A stretch of 64,000 nucleotides of DNA from Maratus speciosus (lineage: Eukaryota > Arthropoda > Arachnida > Araneae > Salticidae). Under the pieces are notes generated by a model. It ran no database searches. It was not told the origin of the DNA and saw nothing but the letters and a program-made list of their open reading frames with translations. Shown here piece by piece: positions 36,531 through 48,235 of the stretch (position 1 is its first letter; each line of letters opens with the position of its first letter). Location of the stretch: contig OZ010793.1 in the NCBI GenBank assembly GCA_963932465.1, positions 366,386,459 to 366,450,458 on the forward strand. Reading direction: 5' to 3'. Both the position numbers and the translations under genes were made by a program.

Positions 36531-37803
36531 AAAATCACATACAATAATAAAATACAAATATAGTCCAACAGTTTCGGAGAATAAAAACTTGTCCATCATC
36601 AGGGAAATATCCAGTAGGAACCAACACGTTACAATATCTAAATTACACAATCAAAAACAAATACTGACGTTCTTTAGGGGGAGTTTCCCAAAGTTCATTT
36701 CTAAACACGGTAGTGGTGCCATCTGTTGTACAAAATCCAATTTAATGTTTATTGAAACGTAATTACAGTTTTGGTAAATTCGATCCAAGCGCTTGGCAAA
36801 ATATAGGATACATTATTGTTGCAGACGTGGTTTTTTTCTTGTTAATATTTCCAGTGATTCACGAATCTTGGCTTTGTGGGGGGTTCGTTTGTCGAGCAAT
36901 AATTCCTGCATTGTCAAAATCTCTTGATTTTATTTCACCATTGGAACAAAATCCTGATAAGGCTGTGCTGAGTTTAGTATATTTAATATCTCTTTTATGT
37001 TCCTTAAGTCTTTCGTTGAATTTACGTTTAGTCATTCCTATATAATACTTGAGTTCATTGTTATTTAACTGAAATGGTATTTCATGTACTCCAGCATGAT
37101 TTGCGGGGGGTATGGGGTCCAGTTTCCTACTGATTAATTCCACAATATTAGATGGACACGATGCTATGAGTTGGATATTATATTTCTTTGAAGGATTGTC
37201 TTTACCTTTCAAAAATAATTGGAATATATGTGATTTTTCTGTAGGTTGGCCTAATGGCTATGTCTAGTTCTAGATTTGATTTATTGAGTCTTTCAATAAT
37301 CTTACATATTGTTTTTGGTTGGAAACTATAATTACTTGCAATCTTGGTTATATAGTTGATTTCATCCTTTAGATACTGGTCCGAACAAACTTTAAAAGCT
37401 CTATGGATATAAGATTTCAATGCACTGAGTTTATAAGCTCATGGAGCTACTGCGTCATTCGGTATAATAAAATCGAGCTTTACTTTCTTTCGATAATTTT
37501 ATTGCCCTCTTTTATAAGCAGAATATCCAGAAACGGTAGTTTTCTGGATATGGATGGATAGAGTGAAACTATGTCGAAACTTGCTAAAATAGTATCATTA
37601 TTGATTTTCAAATTTCTGATATTTTGGAGGAAGCTGTTATTGGAATCTATGGAGTATGTGAATTCTGGGAGGATTGATTTTAGTATTATAACAAAAAATT
37701 TTCTACATAGTATAAGGGTCTTTAACATCTTGCAACTATTGGTCTCATTGGTAAACTGTTGAAATATATTTGTATTTTATTATTGTGAGTAGTATGTGAT
37801 TTT
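36531..37803 (-). mobile_element. Penelope-like retroelement, internally deleted
   Basis: The element reads on the minus strand and is bounded by an inverted repeat of about 45 bp. Arm 36531-36574 reads, in reverse, AAACTGTTGGACTATATTTG; arm 37753-37803 reads AAACTGTTGAAATATATTTG; both continue TATTTTATTATTG and TATGTGATTTT. Inverted repeats around Penelope elements are known. The coding remnants between them are given separately. Confidence 0.8.
36859..37728 (-). pseudogene. Penelope-like reverse transcriptase / GIY-YIG endonuclease, broken
   Basis: Three minus-strand fragments follow in the order of a Penelope protein. 37728-37480 carries reverse-transcriptase motif A (ASFDIVSLYPSI), joined four residues later to LPFLDILLIKEGNK, a segment that normally lies well after the YxDD catalytic motif. 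Motifs B to D are therefore deleted. 37420-37202 is the linker (HRAFKVCSDQYLKDEINYI). 37212-36859 is the GIY-YIG nuclease with HEIPFQ, the YYIGMTKRKFNERLKEH core and an intact arginine helix. In the family the enzyme copies the element RNA at a nick made by the nuclease. Frameshifts between fragments and loss of the polymerase centre make this copy inactive. The family call is firm; exact breakpoints are approximate. Confidence 0.9.
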
Positions 37804-37944
37804 AATTATAGATTTTTAAAATATATTGTATACACTGATTAGCCGTACTTATTGTTTATTTATTGCAACACAGTGTAATGAGTCTTTTTAGTAGTAACTA
37901 TTTTATCGAGTCTGGATTAATGGACTATTTCCAAGCATTTAAGG

Positions 37945-38160
37945 GCTCTCGAAGCTGGTAGACGGGAGGTGCTGGGTTCGAACCCAATCGCGCCCGTCGG
38001 CCTAACCGTTTCGGAGTTTTCGTGGTTTTCTTCGAAACCGTGGATTCCCATGCGTAAATACGGGTTAGGTTCCCTTAGAAAGATCACCACGGAGGGCACG
38101 CCCCCTTGGACCTATATCCCTCGAGTTGATAATCGGCCGTCAAACTCAACCCAACCCAAC
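37945..38160 (+). mobile_element. tRNA-derived SINE with 14-bp target duplication
   Basis: Flanked by CCAAGCATTTAAGG at 37931-37944 and 38161-38174. An RNA polymerase III B box, GGTTCGAACCC, lies at 37975-37985, with a degenerate A-box-like AGCTGGTAG upstream. The body ends in a CAACCC repeat instead of poly-A. Perfect duplications imply a fairly recent insertion. The reading frames across it are incidental. Confidence 0.88.
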
Positions 38161-38395
38161 CCAAGCATTTAAGGAGCTCAAACTAGCACGTTGAAATTAG
38201 ATACAGAAATATTAAGCGTCGAATTTTTACGTTCACGTAAAATGTATGACGTTATTCCGAACTTTCTGCAGATTAAAAACAGATTGATTTTGGGGGACAT
38301 AATATACCGAAAATAAAACATAACTTCGAACTAAAGTGCTTGAATATGCAAATCAGGAGGAAATTTGGTCTTATTGACTTTCTTTCGAAAAGAAC

Positions 38396-39282
38396 CAGGG
38401 TCGTAGCTACAAATATTTTTTCGGGGGGGGGGGGGGGGGGAATTCAAAAATTTCCTAACTTATAATTCAAAAATTTCCTAACTTGAAACAAATTGATTTA
38501 TTTTCCAACTGAAGTGATATGGTCAATAAGTGTTTATGATATTGATACTTATACGTAAAAAATCCTTTCCAAAGAAAATACTGAAACTAAAAACATAAAA
38601 ATTATAATTATTGGTTTGGTTTAATGAAAGTTTAAGTACGCCCCTTTCATTTAAATAATTAAAGTCAAAACTAGATTAATTTCTATTTTCCTATCTTGCA
38701 ATCATTGAGCATGAAAATATTGAGATACCCAATTGCTAAATTAATAGTAAGGAAGCAATTTCAAACAATGCAGCAAATGTAAGATTTAAACCTAGAAATA
38801 TTGCATATATTTAGAGAAAACCAGTATTAGTTTAAGGTTCGCGAATTTTTTGTCTTCTATTACGTACGACTTATAATAGCACTTCATATGAAAATATTGT
38901 CATGTTATTTGGAAAAAGGAACAAAGATTTGGTAGAAATAAAAGGAATAGATTAGAGACACTGTTGATGGACAACAGTAGGGAAATTCAGGACTGGATAT
39001 GATTATATTGATATTTTCGTAGCACAGAAAAACACAATGATAAATTGAGTCTGGTTACTTTTTGTACTTCTTTTGATAATTTAAATTGTTTACTATTACT
39101 GAACTCAGAAAGGCAGTTAGAAAAACAATAAAATTTTCATATTTATTTACTATTATTTTTTTAAAAAAGAAAAAGTCTTTCAAAAATCTATAATTTCCCA
39201 ACTCTAAACTCAACTTTCCCAAGTTCACATATATTGGAGGGGGGGAGTCTCCCCCCCATAACCCCCCATCGTGACGCCTCTG
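38396..39282. mobile_element. Possible hAT-type element with G-rich ends
   Basis: Left CAGGGTCGTAGCTAC followed by a long G run (38424-38441), and right, in reverse, CAGAGGCGTCACGAT followed by a G-rich stretch. Both resemble the CAGNGGCGTA pattern of hAT ends. No 8-bp duplication is visible and no transposase was found, so the pairing is tentative. Confidence 0.4.
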
Positions 39283-39573
39283 CTTTAAACCTGTATTTTA
39301 ACTTAGTACAACATACTGCCAACGAACAATTTAATCGAACCATATCCTATATCGAAGGATATAAGGAAAGGGCAGCTGACGTCACTGTTGGTCGAATTAC
39401 TATGGATCAGCAAGAAACACCTGTCTGTTCCTTATGACTCCTACTGTACACATAAGCTCAGAAAATTTGATTGGGCTACGTTTAACAGGTCTATGATACG
39501 ATTGGTCTACGTCGTCAAGACGATTGCTGCAATGATCGCTATGACCAAAAATGTAATGGTAGACGGACTTTAC

Positions 39574-39760
39574 CGAGGCTAACGAGAAAGACAGGCTACC
39601 GCGGTGCCTTCCACGTACCTTTTTTTACAGACCGCTGGAGTCACGTGATGCTCGAATGCACCAATGAGGGTGTGCGAAAAGAGCATCACGTCACTCTAGC
39701 GGTCTGTAAAAAAAGACACGTGAGATGCACCGCGGCAGCCTGTCTTTTTCGTTAGCCTCG
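39574..39760. mobile_element. 187-bp MITE, near-perfect hairpin with 80-bp arms
   Basis: Arms 39574-39653 and 39681-39760 are inverted copies (CGAGGCTAACGA start, spacer 27 bp). The direct repeat ACTTTAC lies outside both ends (39567-39573, 39761-39767), with a C following on both sides that makes 7 or 8 bp possible. An 8-bp duplication would fit hAT. Confidence 0.85.
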
Positions 39761-40549
39761 ACTTTACCCATGTGACGTCAGCTGCGGGTAAATAGACGAA
39801 AAACACCAATAGGCGTGAATAACATTTTAACACTGTTCCCCCTTCGTCTAATAAACAGTCTTTTTCGGAGGGTTTTCCCCGCAGAGGCGTGGCTGTTGCC
39901 CTTCGTGGGTAAAGTCCATTGGTTGACGGAAGTGTTTGTTTGTAAACATACCCTTTCCTTATAAAAATTCTCAATTCTATACGATTTCTAAAAGACACCA
40001 TAGAAAACTAAATAAACTAATTAACGACAGCGCACCGCAACACATTTCCAGACGGAAACCAGTCTCTTTTACTCCGTGATATATATAGAAGATAAGAGCC
40101 AGTGGACGATGCATGATGAGTCTCAGTCGTCAAATGTACCCAAGGGATTAATAGAAAATTGCATAACTCAAAAATAACAATATTTCAGTACAGATGTCTT
40201 AAAAAATTTTAATTAAACAATGTTTTTTTCATTAACAAAAGTTTCTTATGTATACTTTTTCCTGTGATTTTTTTCGAAATCAGCAATTTTTTCATATCAC
40301 TTTCGAAAATTTCGGGGGGAAGACTGTAGCCCCATCAACCCTCCCCTTGGGTACGCCCATGTCCTTGAGAATAAAAAGATGGAGGGACGCTTGAGATACA
40401 ATAAAAAAATAAGAGGACGCCGTCTCCCTCCGACTACACCACTTTCAATAAAGAAGTTAAAGATACATCTAATGCAATATGCTAACACGTGATTTTCCTA
40501 AAGAGAGACTTGCATCTTTCCTTTGCTAGAAGGCGTCCGGAAACCAGAT

Positions 40550-40591
<42 letters not shown>

Positions 40592-41972
40592 AGCGAAACG
40601 ATATGGACCAATCAGAAGCCTGTATTTTTTAGAATTCTTCGCATAGATATAGTAAAAAGAACTAGATTAACCACTCAGTGTTATTCCCCCATTACTTCTT
40701 GATTCTGCAGCTGCTCGGTGGCACATCCATTAGAGTGGCAGAAAAAGAACGGAACTTGTGATACTACAGTAGCAAGACATAGAGTGTGTTCAGAAGTGCA
40801 GTTCGCGCCGCGCGCACGTTCAGAAGTTTATGCCATGGAGTAGATTTTATCGAAGAAAGGAATTTTAAAATAATTCAATTATTTCATTATTTTTATGGTT
40901 CAAAACAGGTAAAACTAACGACTATATTTCTTTATTCTTCCAAAAAATTGTTTTCGTAACAGAAATACATGCCTATGTTCACTCAGATAAAATCCAAAAT
41001 ATTCGGGAAAAGCATCACGTGACCTACTTCATCTACTTTGGCCCGTTCGGCATTAAAAATTTGACAACCAAGCCCACCCAAACTACTCAGAAAATTTTTT
41101 ATGGGCGATTTGATCACGTGATTGTGCGTTTTGTGTTTATGTTTTATTGGTTGTGCTTTGTTTGGTAGGTTGATTGATACCATTTAACAATTCAGTTGGT
41201 GCTTTAAAATTTTAACATTTTAACAATTTTCTTGTTATTTATTTAAAAATGATTTATCAATTGATCTAGACACACGGCAGTGTATCAACCAAGTTCGCCT
41301 GACATAGCCGTGTGTTATTTACACGAACCATTTCGAGCTGTTGTCGTCAAATTTCGATGCTCTACTACTGAAAGTCTATGAGACCTACGTACTTGTTATA
41401 CGAAATGTGTAGTAAGACCACCCTAATTACCTATAATCCAAAATTTAATAAATAACGCATAATTAGTTTCCGAGATAATGACATTTGAAAATGTCTGATA
41501 ATCGATAATTAATTTTACCACTATTAATTTTACCACTGACTGACTGACTCACTCACTCATCAAAAAGATCTCGTATATCTACTGCAACTACAGACTTCAA
41601 ATTTCGTGCGAAGTTCGTTTACACTATAAAACTAAAGTAAAAAATAAAAAAAATTGAGAAAATCGATGAATTACCCACCTGGGGGTGCCCATTTTTACTT
41701 TAACATTACGTCTATTAGGCGAAATTTTAATTTGCCTTAGGAGGGGACGCTGTTCTGTCGCCTAATACCGCCAAGTTTCTCGCCAACATGGCGATATCTC
41801 GCCAAATTTGGTCACCAAAAGTGACGCCTCCTTGGCGATATCTCTAATATTTCGCCAAATTCCCATAGACTTCCATTGTAAACCTATCTACTTACTGGGG
41901 GTTTATCTGGATTTACTTGCTTACAGAAAATCAACAAATTGATATATTTTAAAAATTGAGATATTTTAAACA
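39761..41972. other. No gene; scattered repeat fragments
   Basis: Includes a hAT-like edge read in reverse as CATGGGCGTACCCAAGG (about 40346-40362), a ~30-base poly-T run near 40553-40585 inside a copy of the CCAATCAG family, a CpG-rich patch at 40800-40835, a GACTGACTGACTCACTCACT repeat near 41536-41558, and GGCGATATCTCGCC words near 41790-41865. No coding sequence was recognised. Confidence 0.5.
40541..40635. repeat. Dispersed repeat arm with CCAATCAG, expanded poly-T
   Basis: CCAGATAGATTTTT, a poly-T run, GCTGTTAGCGAAACG, and GACCAATCAGAAGCCTG. The same order as the inverted-repeat arms at 48841-48988. Confidence 0.65.
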
Positions 41973-43288
41973 ATTCTTTCTAAGTGAGCCTCTAATTAGG
42001 TTGGAGGAGTGAAATTTTGCATACTGATAGCTGAACACCTCACATCAAATGACAAACCATAAAATTTTGAAAAAGTCGTACATTTAACCCTTTGCGCTCC
42101 CACATGTGTATTTTAAACAATTCTTTCTAAGTGAGCCTCTAATTAGGTAGGAGGCTTGAAATTTTGCATTCTTATAGCTGAACGCCTCGCATCAAATGAC
42201 AAACCATAAAATTTTGAAAAAGTCGTACATTTAACCCTTTGGGTTCCCACATGTGTATTTTAAACAATTCTTTCTAAGTGAGCCCTAATTAGGTTGAGGC
42301 GTGAAATTTTGCATACTTATAGCTGAACACCATCATGCGACAAATCATAAAATTTTGAAAAAGTCGTACATTTAACCCTTTGGGCTCCCACATGTGTATT
42401 TTAAAAAATTCTTTCTAAGTGAGCCCCTATTTAGGTTGGAGGTGGGAAATTTTGCATGCTTATAGCTGAACACCTCACATCAAATGGCAAACCGTAAAAT
42501 TTTGAAAAAGTCGTACATTTAACCCTTTGGGCTCTCGCATGTGTATCTTAAACAATATTTTCTAAGTGAATCCCCTAATTAGGTTGGAGGCGTGAAAATT
42601 TGCATACTTATAGCTGAACACACATCAAATGAAAAATCATAAAATTTTGAAAAGTCGTACATTTAACCCTTTGGGCTTCCACATGCGTATTTTAAGCAAT
42701 TCTTTCTAAGTGACCCCCTATTTAGGTTGTTGGTGTGAAATTTTGCATACTTATAGCTGAACACCTCACATCAAATGACAAATCATAAAATTTTGAAAAA
42801 GTCGTACATTTAACCCTTTGGGCTTCCACATGCGTATTTTAAGCAATTCTTTCTAAGTGAGATCCTATTTAGGTTGGAGGCGTGAAATTTTGCAAACTTA
42901 TAGCTGAACACCATCATGCGACAAATCATAAAATTTTGAAAAAGTCGTACATTTAACCCTTTGGGCTTCCACATGCGTATTTTAAGCAATTCTTTCTAAC
43001 TGAGCCCCTTATTGAAAGGCAGATTTGAAATTTTGCATACTTATAGCATCAGAACACCTGTGGCCAGGCGACAAATCATAAAATCTTGAAAAAGTCTTAC
43101 GCTTAACCCTTTGAGGTACCACATATGTACTTTAAGCAATTCTTTCTAAGGGAGCCCCTAATTAAGTTGGAGACATGACTTTTTGCATACGTATAGCTGA
43201 ATACCTCAGACCACACGACAAACCATAAAAATTTCAAAAAGTCTTATATTATTTACTCCCCCGGGCTCTAACTTGTGTATTTTAAGCA
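41973..43288. repeat. 147-bp tandem array, nine units
   Basis: ATTCTTTCTAAGTGAGCC-like words start units at 41973, 42120, 42267, 42408, 42555, 42699, 42846, 42989, 43139 and 43289, spacings 141-150 and mostly 147. Each unit carries TTTTGCATACTTATAGCTGA, CATAAAATTTTGAAAAAGTC and TTTAACCCTTTGGGC. Divergence rises toward the right end. Confidence 0.93.
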
Positions 43289-44106
43289 ATTTTTCTAACC
43301 TCCGCCCTTTCCCCCGGGGAGCACTTTTCCAACGACATTCCTTTGACCATTCTTTCATATTATGCACCATAGCCTTACATATTTTAGTTCCACTTTTTAC
43401 CGCCAGGGGCGCCTACTTATCTCGGGTGCTATGGGCTCAATCCCCTCGACTAATATATCTACGGATAGTATGTAAAACGGAGTTTCGTTCGGATAGAGGT
43501 TTGTTTAGAATAGAGTGCGTCCCTGGTTTCGAAATGTGGAACTAACAGATTCTACAAAAGGATAAAGTGTTTTTAAAGGAATATTAAACGAAACCCTCGG
43601 TGCAATCTGTGATCACACTTACCCACTTGTTATTTTCAAAATCATCAGAGAAAAGGATATTTAGTTAATTAAATTTGAAAATCCAGGGAGGGGCAATGTC
43701 CTTCCTCTGCACTGCCTCTTTGCCGGCAACCATGGATGAATGATACATAGTGTGTGGCATAAGCACATAACTTTATTTTTCACTTTCAGTACAAAAAAGC
43801 AGGCCCAGCTATAGGATATTTAATTGGAAAATTTAATAAGAAAATTTAATATAGAAATTTAATAGAAATTGTTGTTTCAGAAACAATAAAAATTTCGAAT
43901 CAATACATTTCGTTTCAAAATATGCATTCAATGTAGCAGTATTAAAATATAGATTTCTGCCGTATATTGACAGCCAAATAGTTTGTTGTAGGAAATTAAA
44001 ATTAAAATTGAATGTTGCTTGGTGAATAAAATAGTCACATGTAAACACATTAAAAAGCATTAAGTAAAGTGTCTAAATATATTGTAACTTTGCAAAAAGT
44101 AATGAT
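43289..44106. other. No recognisable feature
   Basis: A 90-codon plus-strand frame (43273-43545) overlaps a C-rich patch and shows nothing recognisable. The rest is AT-rich. Confidence 0.45.
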
Positions 44107-45099
44107 ATCTAACAAAAACATAGCTGTGAAAAAAGGGAGCCAAGTTCTGTAAAGACAATGGCAAGAAAAGAAGTGATATCTAAGTGGGTGCCAAGTTCAA
44201 ATAAAATTCACTCAAACTTACCTACTGAAGTATTATAGCATTTTTCAAATTGTTTAGAAATAAAAATTATTAATAGCATATTAATAATAAATCTAGAACT
44301 TGGCAAGTTTTTGATAAATGTTATGCCTATCAATTTCATGTCTTAATAAAATGGTGACGTTAATATTAATTTCAATGACATTACAAAAAAAATTAATGTA
44401 GTTTTATAAACAAATGACTCATGTTAAAGATTTGATAAACCAATAAATACACAGATACACTCCCGCTCGTCTTTGGTTATCACTCTAGCACCCACCCTCC
44501 AGAAACCTCAATGCAAACAGACTAAGATACCTGACAAACAGACAAATATACTTACGCTTGTTCTTGGTCATCACTCTAGGACTGCATCCCTTTAACCCTT
44601 TCAGGGGCAAATATATTTTATTCGTGAAATGCTGAAATGATTGAATCACACCAGAATTTAAAAACAAATTTATTTCTAAATGGGTAAAAGCTTCTTTTCA
44701 CGTATTTAATAAAATTAAACTTTTTAGTCCTGAATTCTGGTGTCAATGTGTCATTTTGCAGTTAAATTAGGTGGGCTATATTTTATCCCACTGCCCTTCA
44801 AGGGGAAGGAGCTCACACAAATTAAGGCTTCCAATCATGAAATAACAAGATTTGATATAATAATGTCATTATTAAAAATAAATGACTCGTAGTTAAAACT
44901 TGCCAAGTTCTAGATTTATTATTAATATGCTATCAATAATTTTTATTTCTAAACAATTTTAAAAATGCTATAATACTTGAGTAGGTAAGTTTGAGTGAAT
45001 TTTATTTGAACTTGCCACCCACTTAGATATCACTTCTTTTCTTGCCATTGTCTTTACAGAACTTGGCTCCCTTTTTTCACAGCTATGTTTTTGTTAGAT
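44107..45099. mobile_element. Element with 205-bp terminal inverted repeats, 993 bp
   Basis: Arms 44107-44311 and 44895-45099 are inverted copies, from ATCTAACAAAAACATAGCTG inward to AACTTGGCAAGTTTT. Each arm itself holds repeated GCCAAGTTC words. The centre (44312-44894) has no transposase. A target duplication could not be fixed because the flanks GAT and TTAT do not match cleanly. Confidence 0.8.
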
Positions 45100-45949
45100 T
45101 TATATCTTCCGTAATAAATAGAATGCTGTTAGTAAACCAAGACTGTGATATCAACATATGAGATTTGTTTGTAATCTACTATATTGGATGGATTTCAATG
45201 GCATTTGCACTGTTAGTTAGACAGTTTTTCAGAGAAGGTTTTAATATATATATTTCTTATTTTATGATTGCATATTTTAATACCGTGTGGATAACAGACC
45301 AAAATACATCATAAAACATGAGAAATAAATGTCATCTGTTAGTATAAGCAAAATAGTACTTACTTATTCTTTCAGTAGAAAATTTATAAACATTCTATTC
45401 ATACTTTATTCACTACAAAACTAGACAGCAAACCTATATATTTTATCTCTTTAAAAAATATATGTACAGATATTTTTAGTTAAAATAATCTACAACTATT
45501 ACATTTTATTTTTATAATGTTCAAAGTAAAATATGATTTCCTGTCTAGTCTCGATAAAAATTCACTCCTAAAGTACTCAAAAAAAAAAAAAAAAAAGAAA
45601 GAAAAAAGAAAGAAAATCAAGGAATTATCCTACGCGCAAAAGGATATTTTCGCACAGTATATATTATTTTTTTCATTTGCTTAATTTATATATCATTATA
45701 CATATACATGCTACATATATAATCCCTTAGAAACGAAACTTTGAATATTTAAAAGGCGTTCAGCTGTAAAACTTTCATCTCGAAATACCTTATTTTCTCA
45801 TATTTAAATCAGTATTTTATTATTATAATAAAAATACACGTGGCTCTGTATAATAAAAAGAAAAAATATATCTTCATCAAAAATATCGTATTCATTATGA
45901 AAAATATAAAACAACCAATAAACAAAACAAAAAAAACTATGACACAATG
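45100..45949. other. No recognisable feature
   Basis: AT-rich sequence with a poly-A/GAAA run at about 45577-45615. Confidence 0.5.
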
Positions 45950-46010
45950 TGGGACTGGAAGGATTCGAACCCAGAATCCCTAGTCTCGAGTTCAATGCCT
46001 TATCCGTCCT
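45950..46010 (-). other. tRNA-Ser-like 3' half (tRNA fragment or SINE head)
   Basis: Read on the minus strand it gives AAGGCATTGAACTCGAGACT, like the D-to-anticodon region of a serine tRNA with CGA, then GGGTTCGAATCC (a B box, about 45961-45972) and CCAGTCCCACA. The T stem is mispaired and no 5' acceptor strand GGGACTG precedes it, so it is not a functional tRNA. It may be the head of an old SINE. Confidence 0.5.
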
Positions 46011-46872
46011 TATCACGTTCCTTTTGCAACAAAATATCCTTATAATTAGCACCATAATTAATCAAATCCATAATCTGTTCCTGAACACACTACGTGTTAT
46101 TCCATCCATGATATTGACCCACTTCATGTTCCTGTCTCCTGAGCTCGCGCGTGCATCTTGAACACACCCTTAGTGGATATCCGAGTATTGCGATGTTTTC
46201 ATTCTGTTTGTTTTAATTAAATGCATATGATTGCTTAGAATTGTCTGGAAAGACAGTGGAATATCTTATATGCATATTTATATCTATATTTGTAATTTGT
46301 TAGATACTTTAAAACTATTTAGTACAACTTCGATGTAAAGTTTAGTTCATTTAGTAAAAATTTTTCTTTTCTAGTATTTCCGTTTTTTATTAAAATGTCG
46401 AGGCATATCAAGTCTACATATTATGAAAATATATATTATTGTGAAAACATATTATTTCGAAAATTATATTTAAAAAAGGTTAAGATTTGCTTAAAATATT
46501 TTTTTTTTTTAAGAAGAATTTAATATATTTATTTTTAAGCATTTAAAGCATTTTACGTTTGTAAAAGACTTTGAAATGTCGTTTTCTAATAATTAGTCAT
46601 TAACCCAGTTTAATAAATAAATATTTTTTAAAAAATATTGACCTTGGTAAAGTAATTAATGTTTCCATTTGCTGAGTAATGCATGGCTAAAAGATAAATC
46701 TTAAGAATGTGTATTATTAGTGTAGGTATTTATTTATTTTTATTTTTTTAGGAGAAAAATTCTTGATATTTAATTATAGTAAACAATAAGCAAAAACTGA
46801 TCGCATACTTACATGTTTCAAACCATGTAAAAAAATATTAACAAATATTTATTTTAAAGAAAGCTTTGAAAG
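46011..46872. other. No recognisable feature
   Basis: AT-rich sequence; nothing recognised on either strand. Confidence 0.5.
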
Positions 46873-46876
46873 TTAA

Positions 46877-47290
46877 GAGGCTACTTCAGTCAAAGGAAAA
46901 GACCCGTTCGCTAATGCTAATCCTATGGAAGAAATTTATAAAGATATCTCGGTCGCATTTCAATATTTTTAAATAATTTCTTTTGCATTGAATAGTTGAG
47001 ATTGATCTGTACAAAGGCCGTTGTTTACTTTTTTGATTTTGTTTACAGGTATTTCTTATGAGAACACTTTCGTTTTCGGAACCGGTTTCGAAAGTAAAAG
47101 CATCCTCATAAAAAATATCTGCAGTCAAAATCGAAAAAGTAAAAAACGGCCTGCATACAGATCGATCTCAACTATTCAATGCAAAAGAAATCATTTAAAA
47201 ATATTGAAATGCGACCGAGATATCTTTATAAATTTCTGCCATAGGATTAGCATTAGCGAATGTGTCTTTTCATTTGACTGAAGTAGCCTC
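46877..47290. mobile_element. 414-bp palindromic MITE flanked by TTAA
   Basis: Ends GAGGCTACTTCAGTC and GACTGAAGTAGCCTC, with TTAA outside both (46873-46876, 47291-47294). TTAA duplication is the hallmark of piggyBac. The two halves are inverted copies almost to the centre (about 47080), so the two similar reading frames on opposite strands (80 and 86 codons) are the two arms read outward and inward, not two genes. Confidence 0.85.
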
Positions 47291-47529
47291 TTAAATGCAA
47301 AAAATTATGTTCTTTTTAAATATTACTAAAGCATTTATAATAGAATTTTTTGCATTATTTCCACGTATTACTCATATTTTGCTGGGGTGGGGGGGTCATT
47401 AATACCAATGGTTCTAAATAACTAATAATATAAAAATGTTGGAACTTCTAAAAAATGTAAACTTTTTTTAGTGGTTGGAGGATGTGGGAGGAGGTAAGGT
47501 AACTTTTATATTTACTTTTGCTACAGCTT

Positions 47530-48235
47530 AACAAATAGGGCTGAAAAAATCCTTTTAAATGCTTTAAGTTTTGTGTGGATAATGCAAATTTTAGATGATT
47601 ATTTATTGCCATTGCAAAGAAACGAGTGGGCAGAAAAGAAAAAAAAAATCGAAGATGGTAAACTGCGTTCTTTTTTTCTTTGGGGTGGGGTGGGGGGTTA
47701 ATATATTCACTTTTTCTACAACTTAACAATTTGGGCAAAATAATAATAATAATAAAAATAAATAATTTAAATTCTGTGGGCAAGGAAAATTTTATATGAT
47801 TACTTCTTGTCATTGCAAAGAAACGAATGCGCAGGGGAAAAAAATCTAAGATTTTAAATTGCCTTCTTTTTACAACTTCACAATTAGGGCTGAAAAAACC
47901 CATGAAATGTTTTAAGTTTTGTGAGTCTGGAAAAGTTTGATTATTTATTCCAATTGCAAAGAAACGAATGGGCAGAAAAAATATATTTATCGAAGATTTT
48001 AAACTACGCTCCTTTTTTTTGTGTGTGTGGTGGGGGGGGGGGGAGACGGGCTGGTGAGGTAAGTTATATATTTTGCTAGAACTTAAGAATTGGGTCACAA
48101 AAATAAGAAATTAAAAAAAAAATGTTTTAAGTTTTGTGGGTAAGAAATATTTTATATAAATATTTATTTTCATTGCAAAGAAATTGATGGGCAGAAAAAA
48201 AATCGAAAATTTAAAAATGTGTATGGGTGTTAGGC
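47530..48235. repeat. Degenerate tandem repeat, four units of 140-220 bp
   Basis: TTGCAAAGAAACGAATGGGC-like words at about 47612, 47813, 47955 and 48174. They are followed by AGAAAAAAAATCGAAGATTT, a G-rich patch, a CTTAACAATTAGGGCTG-like word and TTTTAAGTTTTGTGGG. The 216-codon minus-strand frame here follows the repeat period. Confidence 0.75.

Noticed and set aside
37969..38172. 67- and 60-residue frames at the SINE
   Set aside because: They lie within the tRNA-derived SINE and its tail; no protein similarity.
44580..44815. piggyBac element nested in the 44107-45099 element (TTTAACCCTTTCAGGGGC start)
   Set aside because: The right side, read in reverse as CCCCTTGAAGGGCAG, lacks a TTAA and the match is too short to call.
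45950..46010. Functional tRNA-Ser gene
   Set aside because: The T stem is mispaired and the 5' acceptor half is missing.
46886..47281. Two similar proteins on opposite strands (80 and 86 residues)
   Set aside because: They are the two arms of one palindromic MITE read on opposite strands.
47448..48098. 216-codon minus-strand frame
   Set aside because: It tracks the degenerate tandem repeat and is rich in proline/histidine and phenylalanine runs from G- and T-rich tracts; no domain seen.
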